Part shown: one piece after another, positions 44,301-57,300 of the stretch
Position numbering within the stretch: position 1 is the first letter of the stretch
Layout: each line of letters starts with the position of its first letter
Notes under the pieces: generated by a model
Database searches by the model: none
The model's input: the letters and a program-made list of their open reading frames with translations, nothing else
Told to the model about the DNA's origin: nothing
Source: Haematococcus lacustris
Taxonomy: Eukaryota; Chlorophyta; Chlorophyceae; Chlamydomonadales; Haematococcaceae
Assembly: GCA_030144725.1 (NCBI GenBank)
Contig: JASKMD010000031.1
Coordinates: 2,575,775 to 2,639,774 of the forward strand
Reading direction: 5' to 3'
Length of the DNA stretch: 64,000 nucleotides
Made by a program: the position numbers and the translations under genes

Positions 44301-47300
44301 GGCCCTGCCCTGGTGGACGGGGAGGGAGTGCAGATGGGCAGGGCACCAAGGTACAGGTACAGGGGCAGGTGAGCCATGCAGTGGCCCAGCTGAGGTCGAG
44401 GTATTGTTCGCACCTGGCCAGGGGGAGGGGGGTCCCACTTGCTGGCCCCACGCTGCGACCGGGTCACAGAGTTGACGTCCGTGCGGTCGCTGTCATCTGC
44501 ACCCCACAGCACGGAAGGGGTGCTTGAACCTGGCTGGCCACTGGCAGCAGGGCTGGTAAGCATGCGTGAACACATATAGCCTGTGTAGGATTTGATGTGG
44601 TGTGGTGTGGTGTGGTGTGGTGTGGTGAGGTGTGGTGTGGTGTGGTGTGGTGTGGTGTGGTGTGGTGTGGTGTGGTGTGGTGTGGTGTGGTGTGGTGTGG
44701 TGTACAAGGTATGTGTGCCACTGACCTGGCCAGATGCCCATGACAGGGAAACCCAGCCTGCAGGTCCAGGTGTGCCAGGCTGCATCCCTCTGGCTGTGCG
44801 GGATCTTGCGGCCTGCAGCACACCACCCACCACCCCAGGTGGCATTCCCTGCGTCTGTCGTCAAGCGGCACACTGCTTCAGCAAACCTGTGCACCTGCAG
44901 GCTGGGCCTGTGCAGCTGCAGGCCTGCGCCCCTGGCCACAGCTGCATGGAGCAAAGGTGACTGAGAAAGCTACCTTGATGTCACACTAATCACACCTATC
45001 ACACCCAGCCCTGGCCATGCTCCTAGGGCTGTGTGGCTAAAGCCCTGGGTGGTGGCAAGCGGGGGAGAGGGCAGCTGGGAGCCTAGAGGTGGTAGGCCTG
45101 GCAGAGGCAGGGGCTGCAGTGGTTGGGGCAGGAGGGGTGGGTGTGTGCCTTTGACCCTGATGTGTTGGGGACAGGTTGTGCCTCAGTCACGTTAGCCATC
45201 CCCTCGTGATGTTTGCAGCTTTGCCTTTGACCTGCGGTGTGAGACCTGTCTTAGCTTTGTGCGTTGGGTAGAGTGCTTCACTGTCGTGTTTCGTGGAGTA
45301 GTTGCACATACTGTCGGGGTCTCCCTCGCTTCATGGTGCCTCACCCCGCTTGTCAGCACCCAGGCTCTGTGAAACCAACCCCTGTGATAGCACAGCACCC
45401 TGCCATGCCCCTATGCACCAGGGCACCTTGTCCCCTCATCATACTCCTGCACCACCACGCCTACCAGTCTTAGGGTCCCAGTACAGCAGGTTGCCGCTGG
45501 CGTCACTGGCCTGTAGCACCATGCTCATGTGCAGCTTGCTGCCAGGCTGGTTGATCGGCAGCGACCAATCCAAGTGCTCCAGGTTGCCGCTGTGGCCAGA
45601 GCATCTGCAAGCGGGTTAGGGGCAGTGGGTGCGGGTGAGGGGTGAGGAGGGTGTCAGGGGGATGGCAACCGGCAGCGTGCCTGGAGCACATTGGGTCATC
45701 AAGCAGATGAGACTCCTAGTGTGGTTCATCCTAGTCTACCTCATGACCTCTCCCCCTCCCCCTGTACTTCTTTTCGCCCTTCTTTAGGTTAGTCTTCGCA
45801 TACAGTCCCAAAGCTGAAATGATCCAGCCAAGCAGGGTGGGGGCCTTGAGGGGGCAGGGCCCATGCTCAACTGCCCAGTCCATACTTTAACTTATGGAGG
45901 CCAGGACCGGGCGCTAGAGCAGTTCTTCAAGAAGGTGAGGGTGGGTGGGTGGGTGAGTGGGTCAGGTCTAGGTCATGAGGGTGGGTGGGTTGGTGGGTGG
46001 GTGGGTGGGTCAGGTCTAGGTCATGAGGGTGGGTGGGTGGGTGGGTGGGTGGTAGGGAGGGTAAGGGACTGAGAGGTGGTTGGTTTGGCATGACGTGAAA
46101 GAGTAGTTGACTGTGCCATGCCTAACCTATTGCCACCATGTCAGCCACCATGTGTGCCTTGTGTGCATGGCTGCCGTTGGAGAAGGACATGGCGGAGGTG
46201 TTTATGGAGCGCCATGGGCGTGCCAAGCAGCTGGTGGTGTTCTTTGGCGCAGCTAGCATTGGCACAGCGGGAGGCTGGGGTGCTGATGCGGTGTTGCGTG
46301 CCTGCTGCAAGGTGGTGTGCAGGCCCAGGGGCACAGACCAGCGGCGGGGCAGGGTGGTGCTTGTGGATGAGCACCGCACCACCCGGGTCAGCTCGGCAGT
46401 GAACGGCCAGCAGCCCTGTGAGAGGCAACTGATCAAACGCAGGCCCACCAGGCCTGTGAATTGGAAGCCACCAGCAGGGCAGCTGGAAGAGCGCCTTGTG
46501 CGCCCAGCCTGGAGCCAGCAGTGTGACCAGCCGGTGCGGGGCATGATGTGGTGCCCTGTGGTGGCCCCCCGCAAGCCCTCACAGGCCCCACGCAGCAGCC
46601 AGGAAGCCTCACAGCCTGCAGCCTCAGAGCCTGGGCCCAGCAGTCCCCTGCCAGCCAAGCGCAGCAAGCGCACTGAGGCTGGGCAGCCAGCTGAGCCCAC
46701 CCAGCCTACCAAGGACAAGGGCAAAGTCAAGGCCAAGGGCAAGGCTGCCAAAGCCAAGCCAGCACCACAGCCAGGCAGGTGGCTGGACAGGGACTGCAAT
46801 GCAGCGCTGAACATGCAGCGCATTGGGGAGAGCAAGTGGCGCCCACTGGAGCTGTGCTGGTGGCCAGAGCAAGGGAAGCTGCCAGCCAAGGGCAAGGAGT
46901 ACCCAGGCCTGGGCTACAAACGGCTGCGAGACAAGCCACACACAGCCCAGCAGCAGCAGCCCGCTGAGGCACAGTAGTGTGTGCCCCCCCCCATGTAAGC
47001 TATCATCAGCTTTCAATTAGTGCATGTTTTGTCATGCCAACTCTACGGTGTAGCCCTAACGGGTTAGGCAATGCTGTAGGTGGTAGGCGACCATGGCCAT
47101 GTGTATGCCATGTGTAGGCCATGAGCATGCCAGGCGATGGGAACTCCACACAGACAAAACACTGTTTTGTAGTGGTCCACAATTAGTGTGTTCGACTGCA
47201 ATGAAGGCTCAAGGTTGAGGGCCAAGGTGCTGACACCGTGACTGATGCCCAGGGCGGCGGACAGTGGTTGGCTCACTTGGCGACCAGCTGGTAGTCAGCA

Positions 47301-50300
47301 GCAGCGCTGTAAAGGTAGATGGTCATGTCCCGGCCACCAGCCGCCAGCATTGCCGGGCCTCCCGCTGGGCTGTACTTCAGCTCATCTACCTGCAGGCAAC
47401 TCAGGCGCATGGCAAGGGCCAGGTTCAGGGCCAGCCTTATTCCTGTAACAGCCAGTACTGCGGCTTGGCCAGGGTGGGTGAGGGCAAGCCCCACCGCCCT
47501 GCTTATGACATGCCCAGGGGCAGTATCGCTGAAACCAGTGTGGAGGAGCTGGGCAGAAGCTGGGTGGAAGCTGGGCAGGACATAGGCAGGGCCAGCCCTC
47601 CTTTGGGAGGTGCTGCGGTACTGTGGCAGTGGTCTGGGTGCAGGGGCCATGCTTTGCCACAAGGACAAGTAAACAGACAATCACACAAGTGTGATATTCG
47701 CCGTCGGGCTGAGGCTGAGGCCCAACACCCTGCTCACGCAAAAGGCATGGCGGGTCTGTAGCGGCTACGTGAGGTTGAGCATCCACCTGCGCTCCTGGCT
47801 CCAGCATGACCTTCAGAGGCTGCAGGGTAGCTGCGTCCAGCACTGCGATCTTGTGCTTTACTCCGCTGCAACCAGGTTACAATGATGACACGGCCAGCAT
47901 GACAGATGAACGCCCAGAGTGACAGCGGGCCAGCAGCTGACAGGAGTCATGTCAGGTTACCTGAGCAGGGGCAGGCCAGTTAGATAGGCTGGGGCGCAGC
48001 AGGACAGGCAGCTGACAGGGCAAGCAAAGCCAGACTGGGGCTGACCTGTAGCCTCCAGCGCTGCCCAGGGCTAGGTGGGTGGCCGGAGCCTTGCTGGCGC
48101 GGCACACGTATTGCTCATTTGACAGGGCGATGCCGGCGATGCCAAACCCCAGGGCTGCGGAGCGGGACACCTCACGCTTGGTGAGGTCCCACAGCCGCAC
48201 CTGCGCACCGCCATAAGGCAGCAGGGCGGGCTGGCGGCAGGAGGGTGGTGGGGCTGAGGGCGGCAGGGCAGCAGGGCAGTGGCCACCCGGGCAGCCTCTC
48301 TTAGCCTGATGCAAGGTGTGAGTGGGGAAAGCAGCAGTGGGAAGGTGGTGTCAAAGGAGGCGGAACTAGCTTTGCTATACTAAGTGTGGCATGCACCGAG
48401 TGGTGGGAGCAGGCCATGCCCCAGGCGGTAGCTCCTCCCTTCAATGCTGGAATTTTACAAGCAATCCTGTTCTTACATTATTTATTACTATTATTATATA
48501 TATTCACATTTGTTACTATTATTATTATACATAGTTTGTATATAGTTATATTCATGTATTATAGAATGTATATAGTTAGAGTTATTTATATGTAACTCGT
48601 CTTATTGTGGCATGCACCTGGCGAGGCACTGCTATCTGGTCAGCACCGCCATCAGGCAGCAGGGTAGGCGGATGGTAAGGGATGGTGGGGCTGAGGGCGG
48701 GCAGCTGGTCACCTAGCAGGGCCTTGACCTGCCTGCCACTCAAAGCTCTGGTTGCTGCCAAGAGACTAGACAAACTACACAAGAGGCACAACAGTCACAG
48801 AGCTTGGCGGTGGCATTGGAGCCGCCCCAGCTGTCAGGCTCACAGCAGTGGTGATGACGCATGGCCCCTAGCCAAGCTGACCCTGGGCACTGACCTGGCC
48901 TGAGCCGCAGCCGGTGACGAACACATTGGGATTGGAGGGGTGAGGCTCTACCTGCAGTGGGGTGCACCAGTCAGTGGCAGCTGCTGGCTGTGAGTGGTGT
49001 GTCAGCCACCAGCACCATGAATCACAAATGCAGCCGAGTGCAGCCCAGTGCAGCCTGCGCAGTGCCGCCTACATGGTAGATGTCCTGCTCGTGGCCCTCC
49101 ACTAACACCCGGGGGTCGGAGTCCACCTCCCAGATGTCATTCCCATCCGTGCCTGCTATAAACTCCGCCGGCTTAGCCTGCACCAACAACACCAACACCA
49201 GCCGGGCAAAGCGTCAGCAGCATGGTCAGGTTAGACGGCCACTCTAGCAGTTGGGCCAGGGAGTGGGCTACATGCTGCACAGGGTGATCCAATATGGCCA
49301 GGGAGGGCCTGTAACATCCATCTGGTGCCCACATGCACAGGACAAGGTGGTGTGTAGGACAAGGACACACATCTCACACCAGCAAGCTCACACCTCATCC
49401 ACAGCCACTCAACCCACAGCCACCCCAGGTATATATCCCACTGCATTGAAAGTGGCATGGGAGGAGCTTTTGTAACACATGCAACCATGTCCACGCATGG
49501 TCAGAGCCTTACCCTCAAAAACCCTTAGCTACCCCTTTGGGGACTCCCTGATCTCAACAAGCAGGCAAGCAGCGCACACCGGGTGACAGTCCAGAGCCAT
49601 GATGGCGGGTGGCTGGCTGGTCTGGCATGGCGCCAGTGGCCCCTGCAGCAGGAAGCGGTTGGGTCCGTTGGTCTCTTGGCTGCTCAACGCCAGGCAGCGC
49701 AGCGATACTCCTCGCAGGGGCGTGCCGTCCTGCAGCATAGCCAGCGCCACAACAGAGTGGGCCTCAGGGCTGACATTGACAAGCAATAGCCAGGTGACAA
49801 GCAACAGGTACAAGCTCAGGTACAGTGCGTGTGCAGTGGGTCTGAGTTTTCATGAGGGCATGGTAGTGTGGGGCAGTCCTATGCCTGCTGTGTTGCAATG
49901 CACACCAGTTTTATGACACGAGCTGCAGCTGCTGACAGCCCAAGGAGGCGGCAGCGCAGAAGGGCGAGCAAGTGCGAACACGCTCGTGGCTGTGACAAGC
50001 TGGTCTGTGGCACAGCCAGGGGCAGCGTTACCCCGTGACAGTCAGTTCGGGGCAGTCAGTTTGTGGGCAGTCAGTCGCAGGCTAGCTATGACGAGGCAGG
50101 CAGGGGCTAGGACTCCTGGCAGGGATTGGAAGGGCCGGGAGCATGCACTGTGACACAGGACCCAGGGCCCCAGCTGCCATAGCCCCACATATCAACCACT
50201 GAGATCCAGTGTTGTGACCAGGACACTGACCTTGCGGGTCCCGGTGACCGGCTCCAACTGCCATTGCACCACACATCCGTCGCTGCCGGCCGTCAGCAGC

Positions 50301-53300
50301 TGTGTGCCACACGACCGCTTGCCTGCAGCAACCCAGGTCGGCTCTTGTTGCATGGCTGGAGCAACTCTCACCCAGTGTGGCAGGTGTGTCTGCATGTGGC
50401 TACCCAGCTGCAGGCTCGCCACCCAGCAGGCTCACTCACGCACAAACATTCGTATATCACAGGGCAGCCACATCATGTAACTCGCAGGAGTACAAGGTAC
50501 AGGGCATGTGCACATCTTGTAGTACACATGTATGCTTTCTCTGTTTGTTCTTAATCTGTTTAAGGAATGATAGAAGTACCTGGTGGGCAAGCATCTGCAT
50601 CATAGGCACCCACCCCATGTGACTGGAGGAAGCACGTACAGGGCATGTGCACATGCTGCAGGACACATGCGTGCTTTTATCCTGAGTAATGGTCTTACCT
50701 GAAGGGCAAGCGCGCAGGCGGATGACCCGCACTCCGCCATACTGCTGCGTGCCATCGTTCATGGTGCGCAAGGCTCCCTGTCCAATGACAGGGAAAACAC
50801 CGCCTCAAATGCATGGGCAGGCTTACAAATCTTCCAGGCGTTACATGTTTTCTAACGCACATTCCCCTTGCATGGCTGGTGTTGGTGTTCGGAGATACGA
50901 AGAGGTGATATGGGTGTGAGGCCTGACCTGGCCGTGAGCATCGTACTTCCTCGCCAGCGCGTAGACGGAGCCAGCGCGCGTGGGGTATGGCGGGATCCAC
51001 AGGCCGACCTGTACACCGGCAACGCGGGACGCGGCCAGTCGGGCCGGGAACGGGACGCGAACTAGTGATGTTTGAGCTTTAGTCACCTGGCCTGACGCAA
51101 AGCCGGTGAGGATGCATACGTCCCCTCGCGCAGCCATTGCGTGCATCGCGGGCACGTACGCTGCACTCATGACATTCACCACGTGGTCTGTGCCAAACGT
51201 CGCCGAAGTCCCGCGCCACACCAGGTCGTCATCTTGCTTGGTGTTTTCGCCTCGCTGCGTCTCGTTGCGTCGGGTCAAGACCCACGTCTTCATGTGCTTC
51301 ACACCGTACGACAGAAACTCGCTCCCAGGGTTCCAACCCTGCGACTCCCAACCACCGCAGCAATCGCTAGCTCTTTTTGGCCCATACGTTACTCATGGTT
51401 GAGAATAATGCATGCAAGATACTTCATAGGTACAGAGGAGTACGTAGGAGTATGCAGGCACGACTGCAAGTCAGCGTGTGTGCCAGCCGGCAAACAGCAG
51501 CAGCAGCAGCAGCTGGCCATGCTGCAGGCCATGAGCATGCCATGCGATGTGAACACCACACAGAAAAAACACTGTTTTGTAGTGGTCCACAACTAGTGTG
51601 TTCGACTGCAATGAAGGCTCAAGGTTGAGGGCCAAGGTGCTGCAGGGCTGGACCTCACCGCAGTACTCCAAGGGTTCCACACTACCCCATACACCATAGG
51701 CGGGGTTCCATTGCAGCCCGGGAGCTCATCCAGCTTTTCCCAAGTGCCATCGTTGCGCATTGGCGGAGTTCCTGTGCAGTAGCCCAGCTCCCATTTAGTG
51801 AGCACCTTGTTTGCACGGTTGGCAACGCGCTCAATGAGCGGGTGTGGTGGCTCTGCTGCTTTCAGCTCCTTGTAATGCCGGTATGCCTGCATGACACCAC
51901 ACATCCAGCAGGAAGGCAGGGATGGCCACACTGAATCTTGTCACCACCATGGTCACCACATCACATGCACCACAGTCGTCCCACAGCATGCATGCCATTT
52001 GTCACTGTACTGGCAAGTGCGATACCAGCACTGGCAGGGTTGTGGAAACTGAGCCTGGATTCATGCAGGTGCACTGTGTCATGCCCTTTGGGAAGCATGA
52101 GCCACACTCAGGTTGCCACCATCTAAGCCCCACCTCAGACTGTGAAGGTCGGGTTGGCAGCCATTCAACGTCACAAGCAGTATGGAAATGCTGGCAGTTG
52201 CTCTTGCTTGCCACACACAACAAATCGTACCGTATCATCATCAGAGCGTTGGAGCCATGGCTTGGCATTTCCGTCTTCGTCCGTGTCTTCTCTGTTGACA
52301 TAGTACTCACCTGCACGTCACATCACAGGCCAGGTCTTTGGCCATCATGACTAGCACACTGCATACACTGCCTGGCATCAACCCCATCAACCCAGACAGT
52401 CAAGTCTAGCAGGGCTATAAGAAGCGCTGCTGCTGTGCGGACATGTCTGTCTGAACATGTCTCCCAGTACCACAATCCCGCTTACAACAATGTGGTGAAA
52501 GCTCTGAGCCAGTGCCATATGACATGTTGAAACCGAGGGAGGGGCGTGGCTGACCTACATCAGTGCTGAGCTACGTCAGTAGATCGCCCCACCTCCAGAA
52601 GGCAATGGGGGCAGGTAGTTGAGTACCGAAGGCGCCACAGCCATTGGAGGTTGGAGCTGCCACTGCCACCCACTCACCATCTTGTCTTATTTGCTCCAGC
52701 TTCTTGTACGGCCCAAAGGACCAGCCAGGAATGTTTTGGGCCTGCATGCGTGCCATTCCATATGAGGTGACCTGGAAGCTGACATTGCTGATTTTGGTTT
52801 GATAGGGATGGGTCTAGATCTGTCAAGGGTGACCTATGGAAGGAGCGCTTTGGCAGTGGAGGGAGTTAGTGTCTGTCTGTCCTCCACAGGCATGGGAGGC
52901 GTGGTGGCAGCCTGCGCATGGTGCCTGATGCTGACCTGGAAATGCCCTTTAGAAGTGTCCTTTGGAAGTGTATGTGCATGTTTTGTCATGCCAACTCTAC
53001 GGTGTAGCCCTAACGGGTTAGGCAATGCTGTAGGTGGTAGGCGACCATGACCATGTGTATGCCATGTGTAGGCCATGAGCATGCCATGCGATGGGAACAC
53101 CACACAGAAAAAACACTGTTTTGTAGTGGTCCACAATTAGTGTGTTCGACTGCAATGAAGGCTCAAGGTTGAGGGCCAAGGTGCTGGCACGTTGTGCAGG
53201 AGCTGGGTGCGCATGGCAGGGGTGACGTACCTTGCAGAACGGGTCGCTGCCCTTCATCCAGCGCCATATGTGCAGAGTGTGTCTGTCATCTGACGTGACG

Positions 53301-54338
53301 CTGACAAAGATGTCTGCATCGGAGTTGGCATGATGAGGGCAGGTACTCTAGTTCAGAGATGTAGTCCCAATTGTAAGTTGCGAGAGTGAGAGTCGTGAGA
53401 GTGGAGAGGGGGGAGTGGAGAGGGAGGGGTGGGGGTGAGGGGGGAGGGGGGTACCGGCTGTAGGTCACAGACACTCAGTTCGGATTACAGATAACCCAGC
53501 CCCTACGCATTAGTAGAGGGGAATAATGTGCTGACAACGATGTTTCCCGCCGTACCTCCGCCGTGGCCTGTGTTGATGTTGCCGCTGAAGCAACCGGCTA
53601 TGACACTGCAGCCAGGCATGACGATGATGAGGGTGACTGAGGGTGGCACGTGAGTGTGGATGAGGGGAACGATGATCACGATGAACGAGGGTGGCAGCTG
53701 AGCCACCGCAAGGGTCATAAGAGTGTATGCCGTAGTGTGTGGGTGTGCGTGTGACATGCCCTCCAGGTCATCCTCGACGGCCTCTGGACTCGTTGTCCGT
53801 CACAACAGGGTGCCAGCTGAGCCCTGTTGCCAAGGCGCGGAGGGGAGACTCTGAGGCCATGCCTCGCCCTTTTCTACTGTTATTAATATTTTCTCCGGTG
53901 TGCCACCGTGGGTGTGTGACATGGTGTTTGGGCTACATGCCCGCCAAGCCCGTCACATACAGGCACTGGACATGCCACCCGAGCACCTGCCAGAAAACCA
54001 GAGAGAACCCTCAACACCCGAGCACCTGCCAGCACACCCTCAACACCCCTAGTGTGGCTTGGGTCCAAAACCACATGGGCTCTGAGCCAGCGTCGAGCAG
54101 GAACTGTGAAATGCTGACGAGGCCTGCCTGTTCTCTCAGGGCCCTGCGGGTCGCCCTGAGCTGCTGGCGGCCAGGTTGGCTCTCTCACCTGCGCTCCTCC
54201 TCCGCATGGTCCAGCCGCTGCAGCAGGTTGCAGTTGTCCACATCCCATATGCATACATATGGCACTTCTGTTGGGCCTACAGCCTTCTGCTGCCCAGTGG
54301 CTACAAACCTGCAACACACACACACACACACACACGTG

Positions 54339-54374
<36 letters not shown>

Positions 54375-57300
54375 AAGGTTATCAATGTCCATCGTACTAG
54401 CATGATGAACACTGTCAGGGTGCACAGCGCCGTGCTGTTTGGTCATGAATGGATAGATGCTCAGGGCATGGTGTGCATCGGAGTTGGCATGATGAGGGCA
54501 GGTACTCTAGTCCAGAGATGTAAGTCCAATCCAACACAACACAGCCCCAACGCACTAGTAGGGGAATAATGTGCTGAGGGGATGGTGGTAGGCAGAGAAT
54601 GGCAGTGTGCATGCACATGGAGAAAAACATTATTGATGGTGCCCAGACCTGCGAGAAGGGTGCATGGTCAGGAACTGGATGTCCTGATTGTGGCCAAAGA
54701 AGAAACGCTGGCTGGGCCGGCCTTGGTCATACGCCTCCTTGTCAAACACAATGCCCACGCAGCCTGCGTAGTACACGCACTCAGTCTTGGTCCTGCGTGC
54801 AGGGTAGGGGCCAAGGGGTACATTGTGACAAGGGGTGCCTGGTGGTGGCCTGGAGGCCTGGGCTTCAGATACCTTTGCAACGGAAGTAAGAAGTCACATG
54901 CATATGCGAATGTGTGAGAAGTCAGGCACCTTTGCAATGGAAGTGACGGAGGCAAAGGACGCTTGCTCACCCCACACGACCATTCATCAGAGCACCGTGT
55001 GCTAGTGATGCTGATTTGACACTCCTTAGATGAGCCCATGAGCATGTGAAAGAGCTGCTGACATGTGGTGGATAATGGCAGTTGACGCCTCATGCAGCAC
55101 TCTAGCAAGGTGCCAGTCATCTCATGCAGTGTGATGCAGCTGGGTTGACTCACTCAGTGGTGTTGGCGGTGTACCAAACATTGGAGTCCAGGGATGCGGC
55201 GCCAGCGTAGCCGTACACGTGCTCCAGCCACATGTGGGCACGGGGAGGGAGGCGGGAGCGCTCAGCAACCCGTGGGTCGAAATGCGATGGAGGGAGGACG
55301 CCCCCCTCACACTTCTGCACGTCAACAGGCAGGCGGTCAGACAGCAGCAGTGCGCTTGCAGTCCTCATGCACGGGAGCTGCTCTGCTAGACGAATGCGGT
55401 GGCAAAGGACACTTGTTAAGCTGAGGAACGATGGTGGCAGGTGGCATGGTGCAGGTTGAGTGCTACCTTAGCCTCTGCTTACTGGGTAGATGATCTTGGC
55501 GTCGCCCACTACATATGCAATGTCAGTTTCACAGCTCAGGCCATGCTTGCCCTCGTCTGCCTTGTCAAGCACGACCTCCTGACCCAGCAGCCTGGCAGGG
55601 GCCGCTGTGAGTGCCTGGGGCCAGCACCAGCAGCAGTAGCAGCAGCAGCGGCAGCAGGAGCAGCAGCACACAGCAGAAGTCAGTGTCTCGTCAGCTCAGC
55701 CATTGCTGTGCAGGACCATGCATTAGGGGCTTTGTGCCAGCACCATCACACCAGGAGAGTCCTTAATCAGCGCCATCCTCCCTCGCTGCTTGTATGCTGG
55801 GCCAGGCCGCCAGGGGTTTGGCAGGCCGCCCCTGCATGCCCCTACACTGTGCTTCAGCTGCGATTGACGGTGGTTGGGTGTTGGAGCCAAGTCTGTGACC
55901 AGTCTATGAGCCTCCTGCTTGCCAGTACTATGTGGTGACAGCGGCTATGATGGCAATGTTGGCAACAATGGTGATGTGACTGCGCCCACCACGCCAGCTC
56001 ACCGTGATGAACACCACATAGGGCAGCAGCCCGTCCTTGTCAAAGCCGTACTTGACAAACAGGCTGGCGCACATGTTCTGGTCCATGAGGAAGCGGCGCC
56101 CAGGGGTGAGTACCTTGCGGGTTCGGCCACTGGGCAGCAGCACCTCGTCGTCTGTGTACTCCAGCAGCAGCAGCACATTCTGCCACACCTGCAGCCACAG
56201 CAGCCGCCTGTCAGCCACACCTGTCAGCCATACCTGTCAGCCATACCTGTCAGCCATACCTGTCAGCCATACCTGTCAGCCATACCTGTCAGCCACCAGG
56301 CATACACGTTCACTCCACTACTACACCTCATGGGGCCCCCGCCCATGAGCAAGGCTTGCACGTTGAGTACACTACTCACCCTCAAGGCTGCATTCCTGGG
56401 AACACTGCTGTTGTGGCCCATCCACTGCCTAGCTTGATCACAGCATGCACTGGCCCCTACAGCATGCACTGGCCACACAACAGCTCATAATGGACACCCA
56501 CCTCATCGCACCCATCATTCAGGCTGGTGATACCAAGGCGTGTCGCTAGCAAACAAAGGAGTGCAAACAAAGGAGTGCAAACAAAGGAGAGCAAACAAAG
56601 GAGTGCAAACAAAGGAGTGCAAACAAAGGAGTGCAAACAAAGGAGTGCAAACAAAGGAGTGCAAACAAAGGAGTGCAAACAAAGGAGTGCAAACAAAGGA
56701 GTGCAAACAAAGGAGAGCAAACAAAGGAGTGCAAACAAAGGAGTGCAAACAAAGGAGTGCAAACAAAGGAGTGCAAACAAAGGAGTGCAAACAAAGGAGT
56801 GCAAACAAAGGAGTGCAAACAAAGGAGTGCAAACAAAGGAGTGCAAACAAAGGAGTGCAAACAAAGGAGTGCAAACAAAGGAGAGCAAACAAAGGAGTGC
56901 AAACAAAGGAGAGCAAACAAAGGAGTGCAAACAAAGGAGAGCAAACAAAGGAGTGCAAACAAAGGAGTGCAAACAAAGGAGTGCAAACAAAGGAGTGCAA
57001 ACAAAGGAGTGCAAACAAAGGAGAGCAAACAAAGGAGTGCAAACAAAGGAGTGCAAACAAAGGAGTGCAAACAAAGGAGTGCAAACAAAGGAGTGCAAAC
57101 AAAGGAGTGCAAACAAAGGAGTGCAAACAAAGGAGTGCAAACAAAGGAGTGCAAACAAAGGAGTGCAAACAAAGGAGAGCAAACAAAGGAGTGCAAACAA
57201 AGGAGTGCAAACAAAGGAGTGCAAACAAAGGAGAGCAAACAAAGGAGTGCAAACAAAGGAGTGCAAACAAAGGAGTGCATACAAAGGAGTGCAAACAAAG

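Larger units (their letters stand above)
45886..47232 (+). mobile_element. Fanzor-family element, longest young copy C
   Basis: Lies in EML intron 45605-47276, antisense to the host. The left part is truncated: the first recognisable coding is YGGQDRALEQFFKK at 45893-45934, equivalent to YGAQYRALEQFLKQ in copy A, so the N-terminal half with RuvC-I is missing. A donor-like GTGAGG follows and a GTGGGTGG-repeat intron fills 45935-46080. The large frame is 46138-46977. The right end, GGGCCAAGGTGCTG at 47219-47232, is shared exactly with four other copies. No terminal inverted repeats were found. Confidence 0.8.

Noticed and set aside
46122..46895. 257-codon minus-strand frame opposite copy C
   Set aside because: Complement of the Fanzor-like frame; no motif of its own.
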